From positions 1 to 51,698 of the forward strand of contig JAAELT010000407.1 of assembly GCA_024226315.1 (NCBI GenBank): 51,698 nt of DNA. Direction: 5' to 3'. Shown piece after piece: positions 26,879 through 34,800 of the stretch (position 1 is its first letter; each line of letters starts with the position of its first letter). Under the pieces are notes generated by a model, which made no database searches, was not told where the DNA came from, and saw only the letters and a program-made list of their open reading frames with translations. The position numbers and the translations under genes were made by a program. This DNA comes from a bacterium (GTDB lineage: Bacteria > Acidobacteriota > Thermoanaerobaculia > Multivoradales > J023).

Positions 26879-28116
26879 GCCCCCTCCCCCGCTTCCACCA
26901 CCAGCCAGGCGGCCGCGCCACCCGCAGCCAGGCTGGTAGCGAGCAGCGTCGACGGCCGCCCCAGCGGCCCGCCGTCGTGGGGCGTGATCCCGAGCTTCGG
27001 ATCGACTTCGGAGAATCCCGGGGTCGGGCCGAACGGCTCCCCCGCCGCCGCCAACACCAGGGCCGCCAGCAGCCCGCCGCCATGTTCGCCGGTCACCGCC
27101 TTGGGCGCCAGGATCGGCGGCAGTGCCCGCTCGCCCCACACCGACTTCAGCACCCGTGCCTCCAGGCGGTCGCCGGCGAACGAGCCCGAGGCGCCGGAGA
27201 CGATCGTATCGAGATCGCCGGGCTCGAGGCCGGTCCTACTCAGGTAGCGCTCGAGGGCCGGGGCGAGGAGATCGGGCGACCGGCTCCAGCCGCTCCTCGG
27301 CGCTCTCGGATCGAAAGCGTCGGCGCTCGAGCGCAGCCGCGCCAGCGCCCGCGCGCCCCGCTCGCGGACCGTTTCCTCGGGCTCGAGAACCAGGGAGCAT
27401 GCGCCCTCTGCGGCCATGCAGCCGTCGCGGCGGCGGTCGAACGGCCGCGCCGCCTCCCGTCCGTCGTCACCGGCCAGGGCCAGGCCGCCGAACCTGTCGA
27501 AGATGGAATGCAACAGTGGGGTGAGCTCGTCAACCACCACCACCAGGGCGCGCCCGGCTCGGCCCAGGACGATCTCCGCGGCCCCCTGCGCCAGCGCGAT
27601 CAGGGCGCCGGCCTCGCGCTGGATCACCGTCAGGTTCGGCCCGCGTGCGTGGCAGGCGATGGCGACCTGGGCCGCCGGGGCATTGGCCACCGACTCGGTG
27701 AACAAAGCCGGCGACACCGCCAGGGGACCCTCGCCGTAGTACTGCCCCAGGATTCCTTCGAGTAAGGCGGTAGGGCCATGAGGATTCGAAACCACAACCG
27801 CGGTCGGCGACTCGTCGTCCTCTTCGCCGGTCTCCAGACCGGCGTCCTCGAGGGCCATCCGAGCCGCTGCCACCGCCAGCTTCGACGGCAGGCTCATGCG
27901 GCGTGCCGCCACCCGTGACAGCCAGGGAGACAGGTCGAGACCGGCGGTCAGGGCGGCGAGCCGCGAGCCCTCACGGCGGTGGTAGCCGGCCGACCTGTCG
28001 ACCTCGGTCCAGCAGGTCGTCGAACGGCGCAAGGCCGCGGCCATCCGCCGGCGGCCGCAGCCGACCGCGTGGACCGTCCCGAGCCCGGTGACCACCACCG
28101 GTGAGAGGTCGATCAC
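26875..28116 (-). CDS. Chain-length-factor-like ketosynthase without the catalytic Cys
   Basis: 413 residues, thiolase fold of the FabF/KAS II type (VVVTGLGTVHAVG at the start, ACHARGPNLTV before the nucleophile elbow, AVTGEHGGGLLAALVLA near the end). The nucleophile Cys of TACASG is replaced: the segment reads VIQREAGALIAL, with Glu168 at the Cys position. The first catalytic His (HGTGT) is also lost; the segment reads VSGASGSFAGD. In type II polyketide systems the KS-beta or chain length factor has Gln here. It is therefore most likely a non-condensing partner of the ketosynthase encoded just upstream and coupled through an ATGA overlap. Confidence 0.88.
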   Translation of the reverse strand: MIDLSPVVVTGLGTVHAVGCGRRRMAAALRRSTTCWTEVDRSAGYHRREGSRLAALTAGLDLSPWLSRVAARRMSLPSKLAVAAARMALEDAGLETGEEDDESPTAVVVSNPHGPTALLEGILGQYYGEGPLAVSPALFTESVANAPAAQVAIACHARGPNLTVIQREAGALIALAQGAAEIVLGRAGRALVVVVDELTPLLHSIFDRFGGLALAGDDGREAARPFDRRRDGCMAAEGACSLVLEPEETVRERGARALARLRSSADAFDPRAPRSGWSRSPDLLAPALERYLSRTGLEPGDLDTIVSGASGSFAGDRLEARVLKSVWGERALPPILAPKAVTGEHGGGLLAALVLAAAGEPFGPTPGFSEVDPKLGITPHDGGPLGRPSTLLATSLAAGGAAAWLVVEAGEGA

Positions 28117-29381
28117 GAGGTCGGCCTTCGAGGCACCGCGGCGCCCCGCGGCGCCGCGAAGACCAGCGCCGCGTTGGCGCCGCCGAAACCGAAGCTGGTG
28201 GAGATGGCACGGTGGGGACTTCCCGCGCCGCCGGCGGCCGGGCCGGCCAGCCGGCGCGGCCCTCCCCGCACCAGATCGACGTCGAAGCTGTCGTCGATCT
28301 CGCCGTCACCGGGGGTGGAATGAACCTGGCCGGCGACCAGGCACTGGATGGTGGCGATCGCCTCGAGGGCGCCTGAGGACCCCAACAGGTGGCCGACCGA
28401 GGCCTTGGTCGAGGTCACGGCAATCCGCGGCGCGCGGGTGCCGAAGACCTGCTCGATCGCCCGCCACTCTGAGGCGTCGTTGTGGGGAGTGCCGGTGCCG
28501 TGAGCGTTGATGAAGTCGATCGCGTCCGCGCCTACGCCGGCGTCCCGCAGCGCCTTTGCCATGGCCTGGGCCGCGCCATCGCCGCGCGGGTGGGGCGCGG
28601 TCATATGGTGGGCGTCGCAGGATGCTCCGGATCCCATCAGCTCGGCCAGGACCCGGACTCCGCGCCGGCGCGCCCTCGATCGGGGCTCCAGGAACAGCAC
28701 TCCGGCGCCCTCGCCCAGATTCAGGCCACCACGATCCTGGCGAAAGGGCCGGCAGGGCCGCGCGTCAACCGCCCTCAACGCATTGAAACCGGAATAGGTG
28801 AGCCGGCACAGGGAATCAGCCCCGCCGGCGATGGCGGCCTCGACCTCGCCGCATCGCAACGAGTCGAGAGCGACCCCGATCGCCAGCGCGCCGGCCGCGC
28901 AGGCGGAGGAGAACGCGCGCACCGGACCGGTGACGCCCAGCAGCCGGGCCACCGCGTCGCTGGGGCCGTTGAGCTGCTGGGAGGCCAACAGCCGGAGTCG
29001 GGCCGGGCCCTGGGCGCCGGATGTCAAGCGGTGGAAGTACTCCTCGCCTTCAGCCATGCCAGCGGTGCTGCCGCCGAAGAAGACGCCGATCTCGGAACCG
29101 AGAGGCTCAGCTGCGGCGTCGGGCGCCTCCAGCCCGGCCTGCCGACAGGCCTCGACCGCCGCGGCGACGGCGAACCGGTCGGCGCGCGAGTAGTGTCGCC
29201 AGCCGGGAAACGCCGACGCCATTTCGGCCGGGGCGGCGGGCACCTCGCCCGCCAGGTGGGAGCGCTGCCCCCGGGTGTCGAACCGCTCCGCCTCACGGAC
29301 GCCGGTGTGGCCGCTGAGCAGGCCATCCCACAACGCATCCGATCCCCATCCCCAGGCGCTTACCGCGCCGACGCCGGTCAC
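28113..29381 (-). CDS. Beta-ketoacyl-ACP synthase (KS-alpha type)
   Basis: 422 residues from the GTG at 29381. The catalytic triad is intact: Cys161 in FSSACAAGALAIG, His in INAHGTGTPHND, and His in STKASVGHLLGSSGALE. The C-terminus STSFGFGGANAALVF is the usual KS ending. It catalyses decarboxylative condensation of malonyl-ACP onto an acyl-ACP. The GTG start cuts the first beta strand (PIVVTGVGAVS). The frame stays open upstream to a CTG at 29444 that overlaps the ACP stop as CTGCGTAG, the same 8-nt geometry seen between batB and batC; the true start is probably there or within the RDPIARDPI repeat. It pairs with the Cys-less ketosynthase downstream. Confidence 0.9.
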   Translation of the reverse strand: MTGVGAVSAWGWGSDALWDGLLSGHTGVREAERFDTRGQRSHLAGEVPAAPAEMASAFPGWRHYSRADRFAVAAAVEACRQAGLEAPDAAAEPLGSEIGVFFGGSTAGMAEGEEYFHRLTSGAQGPARLRLLASQQLNGPSDAVARLLGVTGPVRAFSSACAAGALAIGVALDSLRCGEVEAAIAGGADSLCRLTYSGFNALRAVDARPCRPFRQDRGGLNLGEGAGVLFLEPRSRARRRGVRVLAELMGSGASCDAHHMTAPHPRGDGAAQAMAKALRDAGVGADAIDFINAHGTGTPHNDASEWRAIEQVFGTRAPRIAVTSTKASVGHLLGSSGALEAIATIQCLVAGQVHSTPGDGEIDDSFDVDLVRGGPRRLAGPAAGGAGSPHRAISTSFGFGGANAALVFAAPRGAAVPRRPTS

Positions 29382-29436
29382 GACGATCGGGTCGCGGGCG
29401 ATCGGATCGCGGGCGTCCCCCGTCTGGGTCGAACCG

Positions 29437-29748
29437 CTACGCAGAACCGCTCACCTCGCCGCCCGCGGCCGCCCCCGTCTGAGACGACTGCAGACGCTCG
29501 ATCAGCGCCTGCAGGTGGACCACGGTGGCCAGTGCCTCGGGTTCGATCTCTTCGTCGTCGATCCGGATGCCGAACTTCCCCTCCAGGACCACCATCAGCT
29601 CGAGCGCGTCGACCGAATCGAGCCCCAGGCCGCCCTCGCCCCACAACGGCATGTCGTCTCCGATCTCCCCGGGAGAGATGTCCTCGAGCTTGAGGGTCTC
29701 GACCAGAATCTCTTTGATTCGCTGGCGCTCCGCAGAGTCGCTTGCCAT
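29437..29748 (-). CDS. Acyl carrier protein
   Basis: 103 residues from the ATG at 29748, about 9 nt after AAGGAGG; a TTG two codons upstream is possible. The phosphopantetheine site is GLDSVDALELMVVLE, with the modified Ser in DSVD. Helix 1 (ERQRIKEILVETLKL) and helix 3 (TVVHLQALIERL) fit the ACP fold; the C-terminal ~15 residues are an Ala/Gly-rich tail. It carries the growing chain for the two ketosynthases. It is the first gene of the minus-strand cluster, divergent from the AMP-ligase across 148 bp that must hold both promoters. Confidence 0.93.
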   Translation of the reverse strand: MASDSAERQRIKEILVETLKLEDISPGEIGDDMPLWGEGGLGLDSVDALELMVVLEGKFGIRIDDEEIEPEALATVVHLQALIERLQSSQTGAAAGGEVSGSA

Positions 29749-29896
29749 GTGCAACGTCCTCCTTCTGAGGGCTGTGGCTCGCTCCGTCAGCCCCCAAATC
29801 CACTCGATCGAGAATCCCCCTCCCCGACTTCATGAGAGTATCACCGACGCCGCGCGGTGTGTATCTCGCGCACCCCGATCCGCGGCCAGGATCCAC

Positions 29897-31303
29897 ATGC
29901 ACACCGACCCGATCATCGAAGCCTTCGACCACCGGCTGCGGCAGGATCCGGACACGCCCATGGTGGTGTCGCGGCGCCGGGAATCCAGCGCCACCGAGAT
30001 CGACGCGCTGGCCGGCGCGGCCGGCGAGCTGCTCGCCGGGCTCGACGTCGGGCCGGGGACGTCGGTCGGGCTGGCGGCGCCCAACGGTCCGGGGTTCGTC
30101 GCCGGGCTGCTCGCCATCCGCCGCGCCGGCGCCGCCGTGCTGTTGTTCGACGCGCGCACACCCGAAGCAGAGAAGCAGCGCATCGTCAGCACCCTGGGCG
30201 CCGGCGCGCTCCTCGACTGCCGCCGAGCCTGGCCCGGCGAGGACGACTTCTCGCTCCAAGGCGCCGGCGGCGGCGGCAGGCCGGCCAAAGGGCTCGATCC
30301 GAAGATCGCGGTGATCAAGCTGACCTCCGGGTCGACCGGCATGCCGCGTGGCATCCTGACGCCGAGCGCCGTGCTGCTGGCCGACGACGCGGCGCTGACC
30401 TCGACCATGGGCCTGGGCGACGAGGAGCGGATCCTGGCGGCGATACCGATGTCCCACTCCTACGGCCTGTCGAGCGTGGTGCTACCGGCGTTCACGCGGC
30501 GGGCGGTGCTGATCGTGCCCGAGGGCATCAACCCACTCGATCCGATGATCGCCGCGCGCGAACAGCGGGCGACGTTCCTGCCCACGGTGCCGGCCTACCT
30601 GCAGGCTCTGGTCAAGATGGCCAGCCCGCCACGCGCCCCCGCGTCGCTGCGCCTGGTGGTCACCGCCGGCGCGCCTCTCAAGCCCGACACGGCACGCCGT
30701 TTCCGCGAGGTCTACTCGCTGCCCGTGCACGTCTTCTACGGCGCCAGCGAGAGCGGCGGCATCACCTTCGACCGCACCGGCACCGCCGGCGAGCGCGGCA
30801 GCCTGGGCACGCCGGTCGACGGCGTCAACGTCACCCTCGAGCCGGGAGGTGCGGTCACCGTCGCGTCGCCCGCCGTCGCCGCCGGCTACCATCCCGACGG
30901 CGACACCAGCCTGGAATCGGGACGCTTCCGCACCCGCGACCTGGGCGTCTTCCGCGACGGCGAGCTTCACCTGGAGGGTCGCCTGGACGACCTGATCAAC
31001 ATCCGCGGCAAGAAAGTCAACCCGCGCGAGGTCGAGGCGGTGCTGGGCCGGCTCGACGGCGTCGACGAGGCGGTGGCCCTGGGCGCCGACGTCGACGACA
31101 GCGACGACCGGATCGTGCGGGCGATCATCGCCTGCCGGCCGGGGGCGCTGAGCCGCGACACGGTCCACGCCTGGTGCCGGCGGCACCTGGTGGGTCACAA
31201 GGTGCCTCGCAGCATCGTGCTGGTGGAACAGCTGCCGAGGACGGCGCGTGGCAAGCTCGATCGCGCGGCGCTGCTCGAGCTGCGGGCCTCCGACCATGGC
31301 TGA
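29897..31303 (+). CDS. AMP-dependent acyl/aryl ligase
   Basis: 468 residues from the ATG at 29897. Adenylation motifs: P-loop LTSGSTGMPRG (about 146-156), IPMSHSYGLSS (A4-like), FYGASESGG (A5), TRDLGVF (A7), GRLDDLINIRGKKVNPREVE (A8) and the catalytic Lys in RTARGKLDRAAL (A10). It activates a carboxylic acid as an adenylate and transfers it to a thiol, probably the ACP encoded divergently. In aryl polyene clusters a ligase in this position activates the aryl starter acid. The substrate here is inferred only from context. Its 3' end overlaps the deacetylase gene by 8 nt. Confidence 0.9.
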   Translation: MHTDPIIEAFDHRLRQDPDTPMVVSRRRESSATEIDALAGAAGELLAGLDVGPGTSVGLAAPNGPGFVAGLLAIRRAGAAVLLFDARTPEAEKQRIVSTLGAGALLDCRRAWPGEDDFSLQGAGGGGRPAKGLDPKIAVIKLTSGSTGMPRGILTPSAVLLADDAALTSTMGLGDEERILAAIPMSHSYGLSSVVLPAFTRRAVLIVPEGINPLDPMIAAREQRATFLPTVPAYLQALVKMASPPRAPASLRLVVTAGAPLKPDTARRFREVYSLPVHVFYGASESGGITFDRTGTAGERGSLGTPVDGVNVTLEPGGAVTVASPAVAAGYHPDGDTSLESGRFRTRDLGVFRDGELHLEGRLDDLINIRGKKVNPREVEAVLGRLDGVDEAVALGADVDDSDDRIVRAIIACRPGALSRDTVHAWCRRHLVGHKVPRSIVLVEQLPRTARGKLDRAALLELRASDHG

Positions 31304-32126
31304 GGCGCCCCCGGCTGAGCCGGCGCCGGCACCCGGGTGGCGCCCCTCGCCGCTGATACGGATCTCGGCCGGCTTGCACGTGGCCGGCGCCGCTGCGCTG
31401 GTTGCCGCCCCCTCCCAGTGGCCGCTGGTGGCGGGAACGGTGCTCGCCAACCACTTCCTCCTGGGCACCGTCGGCTGCTGGCCGCGGGGACGCCTGCTCG
31501 GCCCCAACCTGTCGCGTCTGCCGGCGGACGCCGCGAACGCCGGCAAGGTCGCCCTGACCTTCGACGACGGGCCGGACCCGGAGGTGACGCCGCGGGTGCT
31601 CGACCTGCTCGACGCCCGCGGCGTCCACGCGACGTTCTTCTTCATCGGTCGCCGGGTCGAGCAGTATCCCGAAATCGTCGCCGAGACCGTCCGTCGCGGT
31701 CACCGGCTGGAGAACCACACCTTCCACCACGCCAATTCGTTCGCGTGGGGCGGGCCGTGGACCCTCATCCGCGAGATTGAACGCGCCCAGGACATCCTGG
31801 AGCGCGTCTGTGATCGGCGGCCAGCCTGGTTTCGCGCGCCCGCCGGTATGCGCAACCCGTGGCTCGACTGGGCGCTGAACCGATGCCGGGTGTCGCTGGT
31901 GTCATGGACGAGGCGCGGCTTCGACACCGTCGACCGCCGGCCCGAGCGCGTCGCCGGCCGACTGCTGAAGGGCCTCGCCGCCGGTGACGTGCTGCTGCTG
32001 CACGACGGCAACGTCGTCAGGCGCCACAATGGCGAGCCGGTAGTGCTGGACGTGCTGTCCCGCGTGCTCGACGCAGTCGCGGAGCAGGGTCTGACGCCGG
32101 GTTTCCTACCCACCCCCCGGGGTTGA
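31296..32126 (+). CDS. Polysaccharide deacetylase (CE4/NodB family)
   Basis: 276 residues from the ATG at 31296 inside the ligase 3' end (ATGGCTGA overlap). Two hydrophobic segments occupy about 20-58, then the NodB domain: LTFDDGPDPE (motif 1, catalytic and metal Asp), ENHTFHH (motif 2, metal His pair), RAPAGMRNP (motif 3), FDTVDR and VLLLHDGN (motif 5). It is a metal-dependent de-N-acetylase, probably anchored in the inner membrane. Tight coupling with the ligase suggests it acts on a sugar of the glycolipid made by this cluster, for example one added by the glycosyltransferase; this is inference. Confidence 0.9.
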   Translation: MAEAPPAEPAPAPGWRPSPLIRISAGLHVAGAAALVAAPSQWPLVAGTVLANHFLLGTVGCWPRGRLLGPNLSRLPADAANAGKVALTFDDGPDPEVTPRVLDLLDARGVHATFFFIGRRVEQYPEIVAETVRRGHRLENHTFHHANSFAWGGPWTLIREIERAQDILERVCDRRPAWFRAPAGMRNPWLDWALNRCRVSLVSWTRRGFDTVDRRPERVAGRLLKGLAAGDVLLLHDGNVVRRHNGEPVVLDVLSRVLDAVAEQGLTPGFLPTPRG

Positions 32127-32134
32127 AACTGCGG

Positions 32135-32554
32135 CTACTCGGACTCCTCTTCTTCGACCTCTTTGAAGACGTAGGTCATCATCTTCTCGAGCTTCTCGCG
32201 GGCATCGTCTTTCAGCCGGTCTTCTTCCGACAGCCAGAAGAAAATCTCCACCCCGTCGCCTGGGCCCAGCGGCTTGAGAGTCATCTCGACTTTCTTCCGC
32301 TTGCAGCTGACGTTCTTGATCACCAGCTCCGAGCCCTTGCGGATCTCGTCCTCGTCGCGCTCGATCTTGATGATCTCGTCGTACGCGATCTGGGTGTCGT
32401 AGAGCGCCTCCTTGGCGATGTAGAACCGGCCCTTGAAGTCCAGCTTGGCCTGGATGCAGAAAGGGTCCGGGGCCGCCTGGGCGATGCCCAGGCCTAGCGT
32501 GAACATCGCGATGACGAAGACGGGGATCCACTTCTTGTTCGTATCATTGTTCAT
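32135..32554 (-). CDS. Small secreted protein of unknown function
   Basis: 139 residues from the ATG at 32554, with GGAGG 5-6 nt upstream. A signal peptide ends near GIAQA. The mature part has two Cys residues (DPFCIQ and VSCKRK) that could form a disulfide, a beta-rich middle (GSELVIKNVSCKRKKVEMTL) and a charged C-terminal helix (DAREKLEKMMTYVFKEVEEEE). I do not recognise the family. It is convergent with the deacetylase gene (8-nt gap) and divergent from plsC, so it has its own promoter within 32555-32652. Confidence 0.8.
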   Translation of the reverse strand: MNNDTNKKWIPVFVIAMFTLGLGIAQAAPDPFCIQAKLDFKGRFYIAKEALYDTQIAYDEIIKIERDEDEIRKGSELVIKNVSCKRKKVEMTLKPLGPGDGVEIFFWLSEEDRLKDDAREKLEKMMTYVFKEVEEEESE

Positions 32555-32652
32555 GTCGCCCTCCTTCGGATGATTTCCCCCTGGCGTTTGCCTGGCTTTA
32601 TCGACACAGAAGTTTACCATTCCTGTCTCGGACTCGAAGGCGAAATCGGACC

Positions 32653-33390
32653 ATGAACCCCCTCAACGTACTGCAGGCGATCTTCACCGGCGTGTGGTCG
32701 GTCCTCTGGCTCCTCGTCGCGCTGGCGGCGCGGGTGGCGACCGGCGGCACCCGCGTCCCCCTCGCCATCGCGCGACGCTGCTGGGCACCGGGTCTGCTGT
32801 GGGTGGGGGGCATGCGCCTCGACGTCCAGGGGCTGGAGCGGATCGACCCGCGCACGCCCTACTTCTTCGCCAGCAACCATCAATCCATGGTCGACGTCCC
32901 GGTGCTCCTCCGCGCCCTGCCGGTGCCGCTGCTCTTCATCGTCAAGGAAGAGCTACGCCGGGTGCCGCTTCTCGGCACCTACATGCGGGCCATGGGCATG
33001 ATCTTCATCCGCCGGACGGACCACCGCGGGTCCCTGAAGGCCCTGCGGCAGTGCCAGGACCGTCTCGCCACCGGCCACAGCATCCTGATCTTCCCCGAGG
33101 GCACCCGCGGCCGCGACGGCAGCGTCGGCACCTTCAAGCCCGGAGCATTCCTGCCGGTGATCGACGCCGGCGTGCCGGTGGTACCGGTAGCCCTCGACGG
33201 CCCCGGCCGCATCCTGCCGCGCGGCGGCTTCCGCGTCCGCCCCGGCCCGATCCGCGTCGTGATCGGCGAACCGATCCCGACCGAGGGGCTGGTGCGCGGG
33301 GATCGTCGCGAGCTGGCGGAGCGGGTGCGGGGCGAGGTGGTGGGGATGTTGCGGGAGTTGGTGGAAGAGGATCAGGCAACTCTGGTGTAG
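32653..33390 (+). CDS. plsC: PlsC-type 1-acylglycerol-3-phosphate acyltransferase
   Basis: 245 residues. A membrane segment at about 10-30 (AIFTGVWSVLWLLVALAA) precedes the acyltransferase motifs in order: NHQSMVD (HX4D, catalytic), MGMIFIRRTD (motif II), FPEGTRGRDG (motif III) and VPVVPVALDG (motif IV). It forms phosphatidic acid from lysophosphatidic acid at the inner membrane, or acylates a related lysolipid. It lies at the edge of the lipid/polyketide cluster and may belong to it or be housekeeping. A structured intergenic region begins right after its TAG. Confidence 0.9.
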   Translation: MNPLNVLQAIFTGVWSVLWLLVALAARVATGGTRVPLAIARRCWAPGLLWVGGMRLDVQGLERIDPRTPYFFASNHQSMVDVPVLLRALPVPLLFIVKEELRRVPLLGTYMRAMGMIFIRRTDHRGSLKALRQCQDRLATGHSILIFPEGTRGRDGSVGTFKPGAFLPVIDAGVPVVPVALDGPGRILPRGGFRVRPGPIRVVIGEPIPTEGLVRGDRRELAERVRGEVVGMLRELVEEDQATLV

Positions 33391-33464
33391 GGGCCGGCCC
33401 ATGTGCCGGCCCTCCGCCGGCGAATGCCGGCGGTTCCGCGAAGCGCCGACCGTGCCAGGTCGGC
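33391..33464. repeat. Three consecutive perfect hairpins (REP-like)
   Basis: Hairpin 1: GGGCCGGC 33391-33398 with GCCGGCCC 33405-33412. Hairpin 2: CCGCCGGC 33414-33421 with GCCGGCGG 33426-33433, loop GAAT. Hairpin 3: GCCGACC 33445-33451 with GGTCGGC 33458-33464. All stems are perfect. The pairs of GC-rich stems resemble REP/BIME elements. The first may also end plsC transcription. Confidence 0.8.
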
Positions 33465-33473
33465 CGGAAGTCA

Positions 33474-33623
33474 CTCGTCAAGACCTTTGCCGAGTTTCAC
33501 GTGGCCGAGAAGTCACTCGTGAAGATCTTTGTCGAGTTTTTGTCAGCCGTCAGATAGCTCGTGAAGACCTTTGTCGAATTTCCGAGGGCCTAGATTTCGC
33601 TCGTGAAGATCTTTGTCGAGTTT
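33474..33623. repeat. Four 24-bp direct repeats with exact 42-bp period
   Basis: Copies start at 33474, 33516, 33558 and 33600, with consensus CTCGTGAAGATCTTTGTCGA plus GTTT. Copies 2 and 4 are identical; 1 and 3 differ at a few sites. The 18-nt spacers are unrelated to each other. The core is an imperfect dyad (CTCG ... AGATCT ... CGAG). The period equals 14 codons: one plus frame reads REDLCRV-like heptads without a stop, another is interrupted by stops. No gene can be assigned. Confidence 0.85.
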
Positions 33624-33680
33624 TTTTCGAGCCACCTTGCCTCTCGATACGTCCTTCTGGCAGCGGTGGAGGCGCCCGTT

Positions 33681-34784
33681 TCAGCCCTCGCCGCGGCCGC
33701 GCCAGCGGGCGAGCGTCCGCGCGGGCCAGGCGACTGCTGATCGCCCGGCTGCCCCCCCTGCCGCCGCTCCGGAGCCGGAGTCGCGCGCCCGCAGACTCGC
33801 CAGGAAGGACAGGTAGGGCACGATGGCCTGGCGATAGGCCGCCATCCACGACGCCAGGAGATGCCGTTCGTCGGATTCCGCCGGAGCCGCCCGGCGCTCG
33901 GGTTCCGCCGCCGACAGCAGCCCGGCCGCCCGCACCCGCTCGACGAGGTCCGGGTAGAGGTCCGCCGGCGGGCTCTTCGGCGGCCGCCCGACGCGGCCCA
34001 CCCCTTTCAGGTGCGGCCGTACCGCCGCCGCCAGCGTCGGCAGGCCGACGAGAAAGAAGGTGCTCTCCAGCCACCGGGCGCTTCTGCCGTACCACTCGTC
34101 GAACGCCTGCATCGCCCAGATGCGGGCCTCGAGCTTGCCGTTCACCCGCGCCGCCTCGTCGTACACGACGTCGATCGCCGCCCACAGATCGTCGCGCAGG
34201 GGCACGAGCGGCGCAGCCATTTCCGCCCAGTCCACAACCACCCCTACGCCCTCGATCCGCGGCGCGTGCGGCCCCGACGCCCAGGCGACGTCGAGATTCG
34301 CCTGGCGCGCCAGCTCGTGCGGGTCGCGGGAGGTCTCGCCCTTCAGGGTGAGCGCCAGCTTCCAGTCCTTCCTGTCCAGCCTCTGACGCACGTCCTTCTT
34401 GAACCGCACACGCGCGTCGTAGAGCTTCCGCTTCCGCCAGTCGCGCCGGCCGCAGGCCCGGCGACGGACCCGGCGCTGGGCCGCCAGCGCCAGGTCGGCG
34501 CGCACCATCTCGTCGCGCAGCTCCTCGATGTCGCGGCCGACGTTGAGCACGAAGTCGGGGACGCTGATGTAGCGATCGAGCCCGCTCCCGCCGTCCGCCT
34601 CGCCTCGGGCGGCCCCACCGCCGCCGGCCATGCTCTTCAGCCGCTCGGCGAACCTACGGCTCAGGGCCTCCGTCACCACGTCGGCGCAACCGTAAGCGAT
34701 GCGGACCGCCGGAAAGCTGCGCTCGACGCGCCGGCGCACGCCCAGCGCGTGTCCGCGCTCGGCGGGAAGGGTCGGTAGCTCCAT
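33681..34784 (-). CDS. Hypothetical protein, 367 residues
   Basis: The ATG at 34784 has GGAGG 6-8 nt upstream. No signal peptide. I do not recognise the family. Visible features: an N-terminal helical part (GCADVVTEALSRRFAERLK), a Gly/Ala-rich linker, a basic stretch (RRVRRRACGRRDWRKRKLYD, about 100-120), a central part rich in Trp and Asp (VDWAEMAAPLVPLRDDLWAAIDVVYDEAA) and a hydrophobic segment (LESTFFLVGLPTLAAAV). Composition is like the surrounding GC-rich chromosome. It may be a DNA-associated or island-edge gene, but nothing in the sequence proves a role. Confidence 0.65.
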   Translation of the reverse strand: MELPTLPAERGHALGVRRRVERSFPAVRIAYGCADVVTEALSRRFAERLKSMAGGGGAARGEADGGSGLDRYISVPDFVLNVGRDIEELRDEMVRADLALAAQRRVRRRACGRRDWRKRKLYDARVRFKKDVRQRLDRKDWKLALTLKGETSRDPHELARQANLDVAWASGPHAPRIEGVGVVVDWAEMAAPLVPLRDDLWAAIDVVYDEAARVNGKLEARIWAMQAFDEWYGRSARWLESTFFLVGLPTLAAAVRPHLKGVGRVGRPPKSPPADLYPDLVERVRAAGLLSAAEPERRAAPAESDERHLLASWMAAYRQAIVPYLSFLASLRARDSGSGAAAGGAAGRSAVAWPARTLARWRGRGEG

Positions 34785-34800
34785 GCGAACCTCCTCTCGG

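Noticed and set aside
33474..33623. Possible short CRISPR array
   Set aside because: Repeat 24 bp and spacer 18 bp are too short, there are only four copies, and no cas genes are present; kept as an unexplained repeat.
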